Below, piece after piece: positions 24,290-34,076 of a stretch of DNA of 64,000 bases (positions are counted from its first letter, which is position 1; the number at the start of each line of letters is the position of its first letter). The stretch comes from Albidovulum sediminicola (lineage in GTDB: Bacteria; Pseudomonadota; Alphaproteobacteria; Rhodobacterales; Rhodobacteraceae), in the NCBI RefSeq assembly GCF_025751575.1, contig NZ_JAOWLA010000010.1, positions 116,514-180,513 on the forward strand. Direction: 5' to 3'. Below the pieces are notes generated by a model. The model saw nothing but the letters and a program-made list of their open reading frames with translations. It had not been told where the DNA came from and searched no databases. A program made the position numbers and the translations under genes.

Positions 24290-26662
24290 TTACCCTTGAA
24301 TCGCCGCCCAGACCCGCGCGGGCGAGACCGGCATGTCGATATGCGTGACATGGCTGTGGCCGCCGCGCTGAAGCGCGTCGATCACCGCGTTGACCACCGC
24401 CGGGGGTGACCCGATGGCGCCCGCCTCACCGCAGCCCTTGGCGCCAAGGGGGTTGTGCGTGCATGGCGTCTGGCAGGAATAGTCGACGTTGTAGAAGGGC
24501 ACGTCATCGGCGCGCGGCATCGCGTAGTCCATGTAGGATCCGCTCAGCAGCTGGCCGTTTTCGTCGTAGACCGTGTTTTCGCAAAGCGCCTGGCCGATCC
24601 CCTGGCCCACGCCGCCATGCACCTGCCCTTCGACCACCATCGGGTTCATGATGTTGCCGAAGTCGTCCGCGCAGTGGAAGGCGACCACGTCCACCTTGCC
24701 GGTGTCTGCGTCCACCTCGACCTCGCAAATATAGGCGCCCGCCGGGTAGGTGAAGTTGGCGGGGTCGTAGAAGGCCGTCTCCTCCAGCCCCGGCTCCAGC
24801 GTCTCCAGCGGGTAGTTGTGGGGCACATAGGCCGAAAAGGCGATCTCGCCAAAGGTCTTGGCCTTGTCGGTCCCGGCCACCGTGAAGCTGCCGTTCTCGA
24901 AGGCGATGTCCTCTTCGGCAGCCTCCAGCATGTGGGCGGCGATCTTCTTGCCCTTGGCCACGATCTTGTCGATCGCCCGCGTCACGGCCGAGCCGCAGAC
25001 CGCAAGCGAGCGCGACCCGTAGGAGCCCATGCCGAAGGGGATCTTCGAGGTGTCGCCATGGACGATCTCGACGGAAGCTTCCGGCACGCCGAGCTTGTCC
25101 GCCACGATCTGGGCAAAGACGGTCTCATGCCCCTGCCCGTGGCTGTGGGCGCCCGTCATCACGCTGATGTTGCCGGTGGCGTTCACCCGCACGGTCGCCG
25201 CGTCGTAGAGCCCCACGCGGGAGCCGAGGATGCCGACGAGGTGCGAGGGCGCGATGCCGCAGGCCTCGATCCAGGTCGAAAGCCCCATGCCGCGCAGCTT
25301 GCCCTTGGCAGCGCTGGCCGCCCGGCGCGCCTCGAAGCCCGCGACATCGGCCATCGCCATCGCCTTGTCGAGCGTGGCATGGTAGTCGCCGGTGTCATAG
25401 GCAAGCCCGACGGGCGTGGTGTAGGGGAACATGTCCGTCGTGATGAAGTTCTTGCGCCGGACCTCGAACGGGTCGAGGCCAAGTTCCCGGCACATCTTGT
25501 CGATCACGCGTTCCAGCGAATAGGTGGCCTCTGGCCGCCCCGCACCGCGGTAGGCATCGACGGGGGCGGTGTTGGTGAAGACCGTCTTCACGTTCACGTA
25601 GACGTTCGGCACCTTGTAAGGTCCCGCCATCAGCGTGCCGTGCAGGAAGGTCGGCGTCACGGTGGCGAAGTTAGACAGGTAAGCGCCGACATTCGCCATC
25701 GTCTCGGTACGGAAGGCGATGAAGGTGCCGTCCTTTTCGCAGGCAAGCTCGATCCTGGTCACATGGTCACGGCCATGCGCGTCCGAAAGGAAGCTTTCGG
25801 ACCGCTCCGCCGTCCAGCGAACCGCCCGGCCCAGCTTCTTGGCCGCCGTCAGCACCACCGCCTCTTCGCCGTAGTGATAGATCTTCGACCCGAAACCGCC
25901 GCCCACGTCGGGGGCGACCACGGTCAGCTTGTTTTCCGGGATGCCAAGAACAAAGGCCGCGATCAGCAGCCGCGTCAGGTGCGGGTTCTGGCTGGTGGTG
26001 GTCAGCTTATAGTCGCCCGTGCCAGGGAAATATTCCCCGATCGAGGCGCGCGGCTCCATCGCGTTCGGGACCAGCCGGTTGTTGACCAGCTCCAGCGTGG
26101 TGACATGCGGCGCGTTCTTGATCGCCTCGTCCACGGCGGCGCGGTTGTCCTCGATCCAGCCCCAGTCGTAGCAGAGGTTGTCGGGGATCTCCTCATGGAC
26201 CCGGTTCGAGGGGTCGGCCACGGCGGCCGCCATATCGACGATCGCCGGGAGTTCCTCGATATCGGCCACGATCGCCTCGGCGGCTTCCTTGGCCTGGGCA
26301 TAGGTCTCCGCGATGACGACGGCATAGGCGTCGCCGACGTGGCGGACCTTGCCGTGGGCCAAGGCGGGGCGCTTGGGCTCGCGCATGGGCGTGCCGTCGC
26401 GCGAATTGATCAGCCACCCGGTCGGGTTGCCGCCCACGTCCTTGAAATCCTCGCCCGTCAACACCGCCAGTACACCCGGCATCGCGGCCGCGTCCGCGGT
26501 GTCGATCTTGTTGATACGTCCGTGCGCGACCTGGCTGCGGACGAAGACGGCATGCGCCTGCCCCGCGATCGCCATGTCGTCGGTATAGTTTCCGAGCCCC
26601 ATCAGGAAGCGCACGTCCTCGCGCCGCTTCACGCTGGCGCCGATGCCATGATCCTTCGGCAT
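24290..26662 (-). CDS. coxL: Molybdenum hydroxylase large subunit, form II CoxL-like
   Basis: The 790-residue molybdopterin subunit has the expected aldehyde oxidase/xanthine dehydrogenase a/b hammerhead N-domain ([18 protein letters not shown]) and the Mo-pterin core ([58 protein letters not shown] with the catalytic Glu). The active-site loop near residue 370 reads AYRGAGR, the form II signature, not the AYxCSFR of true form I CO dehydrogenase, so the Cu-binding Cys is lacking. It oxidises a small substrate at a Mo site; CO is not established. It lies between coxS and coxM. Confidence 0.94.
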   Translation of the reverse strand: MPKDHGIGASVKRREDVRFLMGLGNYTDDMAIAGQAHAVFVRSQVAHGRINKIDTADAAAMPGVLAVLTGEDFKDVGGNPTGWLINSRDGTPMREPKRPALAHGKVRHVGDAYAVVIAETYAQAKEAAEAIVADIEELPAIVDMAAAVADPSNRVHEEIPDNLCYDWGWIEDNRAAVDEAIKNAPHVTTLELVNNRLVPNAMEPRASIGEYFPGTGDYKLTTTSQNPHLTRLLIAAFVLGIPENKLTVVAPDVGGGFGSKIYHYGEEAVVLTAAKKLGRAVRWTAERSESFLSDAHGRDHVTRIELACEKDGTFIAFRTETMANVGAYLSNFATVTPTFLHGTLMAGPYKVPNVYVNVKTVFTNTAPVDAYRGAGRPEATYSLERVIDKMCRELGLDPFEVRRKNFITTDMFPYTTPVGLAYDTGDYHATLDKAMAMADVAGFEARRAASAAKGKLRGMGLSTWIEACGIAPSHLVGILGSRVGLYDAATVRVNATGNISVMTGAHSHGQGHETVFAQIVADKLGVPEASVEIVHGDTSKIPFGMGSYGSRSLAVCGSAVTRAIDKIVAKGKKIAAHMLEAAEEDIAFENGSFTVAGTDKAKTFGEIAFSAYVPHNYPLETLEPGLEETAFYDPANFTYPAGAYICEVEVDADTGKVDVVAFHCADDFGNIMNPMVVEGQVHGGVGQGIGQALCENTVYDENGQLLSGSYMDYAMPRADDVPFYNVDYSCQTPCTHNPLGAKGCGEAGAIGSPPAVVNAVIDALQRGGHSHVTHIDMPVSPARVWAAIQG

Positions 26663-26675
26663 GTTCTCCCCTCCC

Positions 26676-27161
26676 TTACTCGGCGGCCAGGCCGCTCACG
26701 TCCTGACCGGACGCGGCAAGCACCGCCTTGACGATGTTGTGGTAGCCCGTGCAGCGGCAGATGTTGCCCTCAAGATAGTGGCGCACATCGGCCTCGGTGG
26801 GCTTGGGGTTTTCGGCCAGAAGGGCGGCCGCCGACATCACCATGCCGGGCGTGCAGAAGCCGCACTGAAGCCCGTGATGATCCTGGAACGCCTGCTGCAC
26901 ACGGCCCAGCGTCCCGTCGGGATTGGCCATCCCCTCGATCGTCGTGACCGAGGCGCCCTCCACGTCCGAGGCAAAGACGGTGCAGCTTTTCACCGGCTGC
27001 CCGTCCACATGCACCACGCAGGCGCCGCATTGGGACGTGTCGCAGCCGACATGGGTGCCGGTCAGGCCCAGCCCCTCGCGCAGAAAGGCGGACAGGAGCG
27101 TGCGCCCCTCCACCTCACCGGAAACGGCACGGCCGTTCACGGTCATCGTGACCTTCGTCAT
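26676..27161 (-). CDS. coxS: Molybdenum hydroxylase [2Fe-2S] subunit (CoxS-like)
   Basis: The 161-residue protein has two [2Fe-2S] domains. The plant-type ferredoxin cluster uses C40, C45, C48 and C60 ([12 protein letters not shown]...SC). The helical domain uses C100, C103, C135 and C137 (QCGFCTPG and ICRCTGY). It passes electrons from the molybdenum site to FAD. It sits 28 bases after coxG and 13 bases before coxL. Length and motifs match CoxS, with no truncation. Confidence 0.95.
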   Translation of the reverse strand: MTKVTMTVNGRAVSGEVEGRTLLSAFLREGLGLTGTHVGCDTSQCGACVVHVDGQPVKSCTVFASDVEGASVTTIEGMANPDGTLGRVQQAFQDHHGLQCGFCTPGMVMSAAALLAENPKPTEADVRHYLEGNICRCTGYHNIVKAVLAASGQDVSGLAAE

Positions 27162-27189
27162 TCCTTCCTCCCTTTGTGTCGCTTCGGGC

Positions 27190-27729
27190 TCAGGCGCCGG
27201 TCAGGCGCCGGAACCAGCCTTTCTTCTTCTCGCCGCCCTCGGCCGCGTCCTCGCCAGCCCCACCCTCTGCCGCGGGCTCATCCGTAGCGGGGGCTTCGAC
27301 CGCCCCCTGAAGGCGCGCGAAGAACTCATCGGCCAGCTTGCGGGCGAACCCGTCGATGATCCGGCTGCCAAGCTGGGCGAGCTTGCCGCCCACGGCCGCC
27401 TGGACCTCGTAGCTGAGATTAGTGCCCTCGCCCTCGGGATCAAGCCGAACCTTGGCGCCACCCTTGGCAAACCCCGCGGGGCCGCCCTTGCCCTCGCCGC
27501 TGATCGTCAGGCTCTGGCCCGCGACCACGTCGGAGAATGTCACGACGCCGGTGAAGCGTGCCTTGACCGGGCCGACCTTCTGCACGACCACCGCCTCGAA
27601 CCCTTCATCGGCAGAGCCGCTGATGCTTTCGCATCCCGGGATGCAGGCTTTCAGGACCTCCGGGTCAAGGATGGCCGCCCAGACCTGCTCCGGCGGCGCG
27701 GCGATGGCACGAGTGTCTTTGAGTTCCAT
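27190..27729 (-). CDS. coxG: CoxG-like SRPBCC protein (CO dehydrogenase subunit G)
   Basis: The 179-residue protein starts [17 protein letters not shown] behind GGGGAGG and has the CoxG SRPBCC fold ([19 protein letters not shown], then [13 protein letters not shown], and [24 protein letters not shown]). A Glu/Ala-rich linker leads to the basic tail [13 protein letters not shown], which could touch the membrane. Family knowledge: CoxG helps anchor the hydroxylase to the membrane and, in mycobacteria, delivers electrons to menaquinone. It is the first gene of the minus-strand coxG-S-L-M set and is divergent from the response regulator gene. Confidence 0.92.
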   Translation of the reverse strand: MELKDTRAIAAPPEQVWAAILDPEVLKACIPGCESISGSADEGFEAVVVQKVGPVKARFTGVVTFSDVVAGQSLTISGEGKGGPAGFAKGGAKVRLDPEGEGTNLSYEVQAAVGGKLAQLGSRIIDGFARKLADEFFARLQGAVEAPATDEPAAEGGAGEDAAEGGEKKKGWFRRLTGA

Positions 27730-27783
27730 GTCGTCCTCCCCTTCCCGGCCCACGATAGTCCGGCCGGCGCGGGCTGGCTATCT

Positions 27784-27814
27784 GACCATGGTCGTAGTCC
27801 CCTAAGACCAATGG
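27784..27814. promoter_or_regulatory. Repeat element between coxG and the response regulator gene
   Basis: GACCATGG (27784) and GACCAATGG (27806) form a direct repeat with 22-base spacing. The same bases also read as an inverted pair CCATGGTC / GACCAATGG, and GACCATGGTC is itself a perfect palindrome. It lies in the 148-base divergent intergenic region and is a candidate site for the adjacent LuxR-type regulator. Confidence 0.5.
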
Positions 27815-27877
27815 CGCGGGTTACAGCGGCAAGCCGCACTGCTATCCTGATCCGGTAACACAGCCGGGAAGCAAGCC

Positions 27878-28552
27878 ATGACCATGCATTCGGCGCTGAT
27901 CATCGACGATCACCCCCTGTTCTGCGATGCGCTCGCCATGACGCTCAAGGCCTTTGTCGGCATCGGCCGGATCGAGACGGCGGACCGCCTTGAACAGGCG
28001 ATCGACCGGCTGGGCGAAGGGGCGCTGCCCGATGTCGTTGTCCTGGACCTGAACCTGCCGGACGTGAACGGGATGGAGGGGCTGGTGCGCATCCGCCGGG
28101 TCGCGGGCGCGGTCCCGGTGGTGGTCGTTTCCTCGATGGCCGACGCTCGCGTGATCGGCGCGGCGATGAAGGCGGGGGCGGCCGGCTTCGTGCCCAAGCA
28201 CAGCCAGCGCGAGGTCTTCCGCGCGGCTTTCGACGCGATCGCGGAAGGGCGGCCCTACACGCCCGAAACCTATGTACATGTCGCCGACAGCGGCTCCGAC
28301 ACGCCGCAGGAGGAGGCATTGAAGCGCCTGTCGCTGCTGACCCGGCAGCAGGCGCGCATCCTGCAACTGATCTGCGAGGGCAAGCTCAACAAGCAGATCG
28401 CATGGGAGCTGTCGATCGCGGAGACCACCGTGAAGGCCCATGTCACCGCGATCATGCGCAAACTGGGCGTCTTCAGCCGCACGCAGGCGGTCCTCATCGC
28501 CAAGGAGGTCGATTTCGCGGCGCTTCTGACGGAGCAGGGTCCGGGCGCTTGA
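27878..28552 (+). CDS. LuxR/NarL-type response regulator
   Basis: The 224-residue protein has a receiver domain (acidic pair IDDHPL, phospho-acceptor D57 in VVVLDLNLPD, K107 in FVPKHSQ) and a C-terminal LuxR HTH (SLLTRQQARILQLICEGKLN, IAETTVKAHVTAIMRKLGVF). It resembles AgmR/FlhR-type regulators that pair with NahK-like hybrid kinases and often control dehydrogenase genes. A FIST gene and a hybrid kinase gene follow in the same direction, making a likely three-gene signalling unit. It is divergent from coxG, suggesting cox control (inference). Confidence 0.92.
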   Translation: MTMHSALIIDDHPLFCDALAMTLKAFVGIGRIETADRLEQAIDRLGEGALPDVVVLDLNLPDVNGMEGLVRIRRVAGAVPVVVVSSMADARVIGAAMKAGAAGFVPKHSQREVFRAAFDAIAEGRPYTPETYVHVADSGSDTPQEEALKRLSLLTRQQARILQLICEGKLNKQIAWELSIAETTVKAHVTAIMRKLGVFSRTQAVLIAKEVDFAALLTEQGPGA

Positions 28553-28643
28553 CACGGCCGAAACCCGGCGGCCCGGCTTGCGTCCGTCGCACCCCTTGCC
28601 TCGGGACCGGCCCGACCCTAGCGTTCCGGCAAGGGAGGCACCG

Positions 28644-29819
28644 ATGACGACGCTGAAAGATGCCATCGCGCTTGGGCATGGCGGCTTGCCCGTCGTGGCA
28701 AGCGCGCACGCCCCTTCCGGCGCGCCCGATGCGCTGGAACGGATCGCCGCCCAGCTGGGTCCGGGGCCCTTTGCGCTCATCCTGCTCTTCGCCGCGTCCG
28801 AGGCGGGGCCACTTGCGCTGCCCGCGCGCGCCTCCAGCGTCTTCGCGGGCACTCCCGTTATTGGCTGCACCACGGCCGGAGAAATCTCATCCCAGGGCTA
28901 CTGCGAGGGCGAGATCGTCGCACTCGCCCTGCCAAGCCAGCACTTCGCCGCCGAGTCGATCCTTATCGAGGACTTGCATCGGCTGGAGGCCGAGCATCTG
29001 ACCGGGCTCCTGATCCGCGCGCGCCAGCGCCTCGCCCGCGCCCATCCCGACTGGCAGGGGGAGTTCGCCTTCCTCATGGTTGACGGTCTTTCCATCCGAG
29101 AGGACGAACTGGCCGCCGCGATCGCGCCCGGCCTGGGTCCGGTACCGCTTTTCGGCGGCTCCGCCGGCGACGGGACCCGATTTCGCGAAACCTTCGTGTT
29201 TCACGACAGCCGCGCGCTTCAGAACGCCGCGGTGCTGACCTTCGTGCGCACGGCCTGCCCGGTGAAGGTCTTCAGCCTGGATCACCTGCAACCGACACGC
29301 ACCCGCATGGTCGTGACGGAGGCCGACCCCGCCCGCCGCATCGTCCGCCAGATCAACGCTGAGCCTGCCGCGCTCGAATACGCGCGCCTGCTGGGCAAGG
29401 ACCCCGCGCAGCTGACCACCTTTACCTTCGCCGCCCATCCGGTCGTTGTGCGCATCGGCGGGCGCCATCACGTCCGCTCGATCCAGCGGATGCTGCCGAA
29501 CGGCGACCTGGTCTTCTTCTCGGCCATCGACGAGGGGCTGGTGCTGACGCTCGCCGAACCCAGCGACATGGTTGACCACCTGGCCGGAGAGCTGCGCCGG
29601 CTGGCGGAGCCGGGGCCCCCGGCCGCGATCCTGGCCTGCGATTGCATCCTGCGCCGGATCGAGGCGCAGGATCGCCAGATGTTCGGGCGCATCTCGGATC
29701 TTCTGCGCGACAACCGGGTGGTGGGCTTTTCGACCTATGGCGAACAGTTGGGTGCGATGCATGTCAACCAGACCATGACAGGCGTCGCGATCTATCCGCC
29801 CTTGGGGGACGGCCCGTGA
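28644..29819 (+). CDS. FIST domain sensory protein
   Basis: The 391-residue protein starts MTTLKDAIALGHGGLPVV behind AGGGAGG. It carries the FIST N domain (IGCTTAGEISSQGYCEG; FLMVDGLSIREDELAA; LFGGSAGDGTRFRETFVF) and the FIST C domain (ILACDCILRRIEAQDR, VGFSTYGEQLGAMHVNQT). Family knowledge: FIST domains are predicted to bind small ligands, perhaps amino acids, and co-occur with signal transduction genes. There is no membrane segment, so it senses in the cytoplasm. It overlaps the kinase gene by GTGA, so it probably feeds the signal to that kinase. Confidence 0.92.
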   Translation: MTTLKDAIALGHGGLPVVASAHAPSGAPDALERIAAQLGPGPFALILLFAASEAGPLALPARASSVFAGTPVIGCTTAGEISSQGYCEGEIVALALPSQHFAAESILIEDLHRLEAEHLTGLLIRARQRLARAHPDWQGEFAFLMVDGLSIREDELAAAIAPGLGPVPLFGGSAGDGTRFRETFVFHDSRALQNAAVLTFVRTACPVKVFSLDHLQPTRTRMVVTEADPARRIVRQINAEPAALEYARLLGKDPAQLTTFTFAAHPVVVRIGGRHHVRSIQRMLPNGDLVFFSAIDEGLVLTLAEPSDMVDHLAGELRRLAEPGPPAAILACDCILRRIEAQDRQMFGRISDLLRDNRVVGFSTYGEQLGAMHVNQTMTGVAIYPPLGDGP

Positions 29820-32017
29820 CCCATCCCCTTATCAACCCCGCCGACCCGCCCGACCGGCAGCGCCAGAAGCTGCTTCAGATCGTCGATGTGCTGATGCGCC
29901 GGGTCGAGCAGGAAACCGACGACGGCGGGCGGGCCTATCAGCAGTTCCAGCGGGCCGTGCTGCTTGAGGACGAGGTGCGCGAGCGCACACGCGAACTGGA
30001 ACGCGCGCTGGACCTTCTGAACGCGACCAACGCGCGCCTGGCCGAGGCGACGGCGGAGGCTGAGGCCGCGCGCCAGAACCTCGCTTCCGCGATCGAGACG
30101 GTGCAGGAAGGCTTTGCGCTGTTTGACGCCGAAGACCGGTTGGTGATGTGCAATTCGCGCTTCGGCATGCACATGTCCGACCTGCGCGACCATCTGGTGC
30201 CGGGCCTCACCTTCGCGCGCTTTGTCGAACTGGCCAGCCGCTCGGCCTTCCTGGAATTGCCGCCGGGCGAAAGCGCGGAAAGCTGGGCGGTGGGGCGCAT
30301 GCGGCGCCATGCCGACCGCCACGTCATGTTCAACGTCCAGACCGTCGGCGACCGCTGGCTCCAGGTCTCGGAACACCGCACCCAGGATGGCGGGACGGTC
30401 ATCCTTCAGACCGACGTGACCGACATCATCCGGCTGGAACGGCAGGAGCGTGGAAAGCTTCTGGACGACCAGGCCCGGATGATCCGCGCGACGCTTGAGC
30501 ACATCAGCCAGGGCGTCGGCATCTTCGACGCGCAGGCACGGCTGGTCGGCTGGAACGGGCGGCTGGGGGCGCTGCTTGCCGTTCCCGCTGGGCGGTTCCG
30601 GATCGGTGTTTCCTTCGACACCCTGTCCGAAGCGCTGGGGGCGCAGTTTTCGCTCAACGACGGGATGACGCTTGAGCGCATCGCGGCCTGGGTCCACGGA
30701 TCGCGCCCCCGGTCCGCGCTGACCTTCGAACTGCGTGGCGGCGCGGAGATCGTCCTGGCGGTGCTGGCGGAGGAAATGCCCGACGGCGGCTTCGTGATGA
30801 GCTTTTCGGACATCACCGCCGAACGGCGCGCGCTGCGCGACATCGCGGAGGCGAACGAAACGCTCGAACGCCGTGTCGTGGGCCGAACTGCGGAACTGGC
30901 CGAGGCATTGGGCCGCGCCGAACAGGCCAATGCCGCGCGCGCCCGTTTCGTCGCCGCAGCCAGCCACGACCTTCTGCAACCGCTCTCCGCCGCCAAGCTC
31001 TTCCTGGCCTCACTGACCGATGTGGGCCTTTCGCCCGAGGCGCAGGCGACATTGGCCAAGGCCGAGAACGCGCTTCTGAGCGTCGAGGGGATCCTTGACG
31101 CGCTCCTTGACATCTCCAAGCTCGAATCCGGTCGCGCCTCCGTCGATGTGGGTCCGGTTCCGGTGGGCCAGATCCTTGCGCGGCTGGCGGACGAATTCGC
31201 CCCCCTTGCCGCCGCCAAGGGGCTGCGCCTGACGGTCCGCCCCAGCAACGCGACCGTGACCTCGGACCCGACCTACCTGCGCCGCATCCTGCAAAACCTG
31301 ATCGGCAACGCGATCCGCTACACCGAGCGGGGCCGGGTCCTGGTGGGCGCGCGCCCCTCCGGGGGCGGCCTGAGGATCGAGGTGGCCGACACCGGACCGG
31401 GCATCCCCGAGGCCGAACAAGCCAATGTCTTTCGCGAGTTTCACCGCCTGAACGCCCGCGCCTCGGCCTCCGAGGGGATGGGCCTGGGGCTGGCCATCGT
31501 GGAACGCGCCGCGACCCTTCTGGGCCATCCTCTGACGCTGCGCTCAGCGCCCGGGCGGGGCACGCGCTTCACCCTCACGCTGCCGCGCGCGGTGGCCGAC
31601 TACCCGGTCGGGAGCCCCCTGCCCGACATCCCGGACGACGGCGCGCTGAACCCCGACGGGCGCATCGTCTGCCTGGTCGAGAACGACCCCGACATGCGTC
31701 GCGCCCTATGCCACCTTCTTGAGAAATGGCGCCTTGAGGTCATCGACCTGGAAACCGGAGAGGAGGCGCTGTCGCTTCTCGATGAAATCGGCATCCTGCC
31801 GGATCGGTTCCTGATCGACCACGACCTGGGGGATGGCATCGACGGGCTCGCGCTGCTGAGCCAGCTTCGGGACCGCTACGGCCCCGTCTCCGCCCGCCTG
31901 CTCACCGCCGTGCGATCCCAGGCGCTGGAGGCGGTCTGTGCCGCGGCCGGCGTCACGATCCTGCGCAAGCCGGTGGATGCGGCGGCGCTGGCGGCCTTCG
32001 TCCTGGGTGCGGACTAG
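29816..32017 (+). CDS. NahK-type hybrid sensor histidine kinase
   Basis: The 733-residue kinase starts at GTG in a GTGA overlap with the FIST gene. Order of parts: N-terminal coiled coil (residues ~45-95), two PAS-like domains (AIETVQEGFALFDAEDRLV and TLEHISQGVGIFDAQARLV), a second coiled coil, HisKA with phospho-acceptor His about residue 384 in AAASHDLLQPLSAAK, HATPase (NLIGNAIRYT, DTGPGIP, GMGLGLAIV) and a C-terminal receiver with D668 in LIDHDLGDG. No membrane helix, so it is a soluble kinase. The extra receiver suggests a phosphorelay or phosphate sink with the nearby LuxR-type regulator. An upstream in-frame extension into the FIST gene is rejected. Confidence 0.92.
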   Translation: MTHPLINPADPPDRQRQKLLQIVDVLMRRVEQETDDGGRAYQQFQRAVLLEDEVRERTRELERALDLLNATNARLAEATAEAEAARQNLASAIETVQEGFALFDAEDRLVMCNSRFGMHMSDLRDHLVPGLTFARFVELASRSAFLELPPGESAESWAVGRMRRHADRHVMFNVQTVGDRWLQVSEHRTQDGGTVILQTDVTDIIRLERQERGKLLDDQARMIRATLEHISQGVGIFDAQARLVGWNGRLGALLAVPAGRFRIGVSFDTLSEALGAQFSLNDGMTLERIAAWVHGSRPRSALTFELRGGAEIVLAVLAEEMPDGGFVMSFSDITAERRALRDIAEANETLERRVVGRTAELAEALGRAEQANAARARFVAAASHDLLQPLSAAKLFLASLTDVGLSPEAQATLAKAENALLSVEGILDALLDISKLESGRASVDVGPVPVGQILARLADEFAPLAAAKGLRLTVRPSNATVTSDPTYLRRILQNLIGNAIRYTERGRVLVGARPSGGGLRIEVADTGPGIPEAEQANVFREFHRLNARASASEGMGLGLAIVERAATLLGHPLTLRSAPGRGTRFTLTLPRAVADYPVGSPLPDIPDDGALNPDGRIVCLVENDPDMRRALCHLLEKWRLEVIDLETGEEALSLLDEIGILPDRFLIDHDLGDGIDGLALLSQLRDRYGPVSARLLTAVRSQALEAVCAAAGVTILRKPVDAAALAAFVLGAD

Positions 32018-32023
32018 GCGCCA

Positions 32024-33034
32024 TCATCCCCGGCGGCGGGCCTCACGCGGCTGGGGCCGGATCGGGATCTCCTTCAGCAGGCCACCCACGCCCATGGCGG
32101 CGATGTCGTCGGTGGACAGTTCAAGCCCGCAGGCGATCCGCTCCAGCACCCAGTCCGCCCCGTTGAGCGCGGGCGAGCGCGCGCAGCCCGGCAGGCCGAT
32201 CACCGGGCGCGATCCCAGCCGGCCGTGGAACAGCAGGTTGCCCGGATCGACGGGCATGCCGAAGCGCGCCACCGCCCCCCCGGCCCGGCGCAGGGCCTGC
32301 GGCGCCGTGTCGTAAAGGTCGGAGGTCGCCGCCTCGGTCAGGATCAGCACCATCCCCCCGGCGATGACGCCCAGCGCCTCGGCGATCGCCTCTTCCCGAT
32401 GGGGGACCGCGCGCACCTCCTCCAGTGCAATGCCCAGCGCGTCGAGCCGCCCGGCCACGGTGGCCTCGGCCTTGCGCGCAAGCTTTCCGTCCTCGCCCGA
32501 AACCTCGGTCAGGATCAACCCGGCAGAGGCGATTTCGACCGGGCGCACGCGGATCGTTCCGGCCGCCGCCGCGCAGGCGGCCTCAAGTGCCGCACCCGGC
32601 GCCGCGTAGGTGATGATCTTGACCGTGCCCACCAGCATGCCCGGCGTCACCCGCGTCAGCGGGGCGAGGGTGGCGAGCGTGATCGCCGGGTCGAGGCGGT
32701 TCATCGCGTGGATGGCGGCGGCATCCATCTCGACGATCCCCGGCCGCGCCGCGTTCAGGTTGACGCGGCCGGCATGGGGGCGCGAGAGCGTCAGTCCCGC
32801 CGCCTCGGGGTCAGGGACCAGCGCCGAGGCAAGGGCCGCCGCCGCCGCGTCCTCGCCCACATCGCCGGGGTCGAGCCGCGCCACCGTCACCGCCTGGATC
32901 CCCGCCGCCAGGATATCCGCCACATGCCCGGCCTCAAGCAGCGTGCCTTTGGGCAGCTTTCGTCCGTTCAACTGCATGGAATGGGCCAGCACCGCCCCTT
33001 CCGCCTGATCGCTCGCGACCGGTCCGAACCGCAT
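32024..33034 (-). CDS. Molybdopterin-binding protein (MoeA/MogA-like domain)
   Basis: The 336-residue protein begins MRFGPVASDQAEGAVLAHSM, typical of molybdopterin-binding proteins near XdhC genes, and has the MoCF_biosynth-like core (RPVEIASAGLILTEVSGEDGK; GGMVLILTEAATSDLYDTAP; PVIGLPGCARSPALNGADWV). Larger relatives carry a C-terminal MobA-like nucleotidyltransferase; here it is absent, and the gene ends soon after the binding domain. It probably helps insert or mature the Mo cofactor for the nearby coxL enzyme. It starts within TGATG at the xdhC stop, so translation is coupled. Confidence 0.85.
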   Translation of the reverse strand: MRFGPVASDQAEGAVLAHSMQLNGRKLPKGTLLEAGHVADILAAGIQAVTVARLDPGDVGEDAAAAALASALVPDPEAAGLTLSRPHAGRVNLNAARPGIVEMDAAAIHAMNRLDPAITLATLAPLTRVTPGMLVGTVKIITYAAPGAALEAACAAAAGTIRVRPVEIASAGLILTEVSGEDGKLARKAEATVAGRLDALGIALEEVRAVPHREEAIAEALGVIAGGMVLILTEAATSDLYDTAPQALRRAGGAVARFGMPVDPGNLLFHGRLGSRPVIGLPGCARSPALNGADWVLERIACGLELSTDDIAAMGVGGLLKEIPIRPQPREARRRG

Positions 33035-34005
33035 CAGCCCTGCCTCAGCACTTTCGTGATCTGCGCCATCACGGACACCGCGATCTCTGCCGGCGACTTC
33101 GCACCGATATCCAGACCCACGGGCGCGTGGATCCGGGCAATCTGGTCTGGCCCGAACCCCGCCTCGGTCAGGCGTGCGACCCGTTTCGCATGGGTTCGCG
33201 TCGATCCCAGGCAGCCGAGGTAGAAGACCTCCGCCCCCAGCGCCGCGCGGATCGCGGGATCGTCGAGCTTGGCGTCGTGGGTCAGCGTCACCACCGCCGT
33301 GCGCGCATCGAGACCAAAGGCCGCCAACGCCTCGTCCGGCCAGTCGTGGGACAGGTTTTCACCCGGGAACCGGGCCTGCGATCCGAAGGCCTCGCGCGGG
33401 TCGATGACCAGGCAGTCGTAGCCGCAGGCGCGGGCCATCGGCACCAATGCCTGCGCAATGTGGACAGCGCCCACGACCGCAAGGCGCAGCGGCGGATTGT
33501 GGATCGCGATGAAGCGGCCCTCTTCCACCCCCGACTTGTCGGCGCGGAACCGGGGGGCCAGACCGTCGCCGGGCCCTGCAAGGCGGCGGTCCCAGCTTTC
33601 CAGATCGACGACATAGGCGACAGGCTGGCGCGCGGCGCGCGCGGCCACAAGCCCGGCCAGCAGCGCCTCGGGCAGCGCGGCGCCGACGGGTTCGACCAGC
33701 ACGCTGATCTTGCCACCACAGGCCAGCCCGACCGCAAAGGCCTCCTCATCGCTTACGCCGAAGCTGAGGACGCGCGGGCGTCCGTCGCCGAGCGCCGCGA
33801 TCGCTTCCTCGACCACCGCGCCTTCGACGCAGCCACCGGAGACCGAGCCCATCATCTCCCCCCGCCCCGACACGACAAGCTGACTGCCCGTGGGGCGCGG
33901 GGCCGATCCCCAGGTCTCCATCACCGTCGCCAGCGCCGCACCGCGGCCTTCGCGATGCCAGGTCAGCGCGATTTCGGGAATGTCGTCGTGGGACAGCTCG
34001 GTCAT
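33034..34005 (-). CDS. XdhC/CoxF family molybdenum hydroxylase maturation protein
   Basis: The 323-residue protein has the XdhC_CoxI domain (ALATVMETWGSAPRPTGSQL, then SVSGGCVEGAVVEEA) and the C-terminal Rossmann domain (RLAVVGAVHIAQALVPMARA; VVTLTHDAKLDDPAI; FYLGCLGSTRTHAKRVARL; GLDIGAKSPAEIAVSVMAQI). Family knowledge: XdhC/CoxF bind Mo cofactor and direct its sulfuration and insertion. The usual first GG-(x)-H motif is replaced by GAVHIA. Starts at ATG 34005; longer frames extending upstream cover coxE and are not real. It follows coxE and precedes the molybdopterin protein. Confidence 0.92.
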   Translation of the reverse strand: MTELSHDDIPEIALTWHREGRGAALATVMETWGSAPRPTGSQLVVSGRGEMMGSVSGGCVEGAVVEEAIAALGDGRPRVLSFGVSDEEAFAVGLACGGKISVLVEPVGAALPEALLAGLVAARAARQPVAYVVDLESWDRRLAGPGDGLAPRFRADKSGVEEGRFIAIHNPPLRLAVVGAVHIAQALVPMARACGYDCLVIDPREAFGSQARFPGENLSHDWPDEALAAFGLDARTAVVTLTHDAKLDDPAIRAALGAEVFYLGCLGSTRTHAKRVARLTEAGFGPDQIARIHAPVGLDIGAKSPAEIAVSVMAQITKVLRQG

Positions 34006-34076
34006 GGCGTACCTCCGATGGCCAGTATGTGCCCGGCGCCAGCGGCCCGCCAGTGGCAAAAGGTCGGGGGCACCGG

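Noticed and set aside
24455..26731. 758-codon plus-strand frame antisense to coxL
   Set aside because: His/Arg/Gly-rich shadow of a high-GC gene; coxL on the other strand has all catalytic motifs.
29642..29815. N-terminal extension of the hybrid kinase into the FIST gene
   Set aside because: The upstream part of the frame lies fully inside FIST coding sequence; the GTG in the GTGA overlap gives a normal kinase N-terminus.
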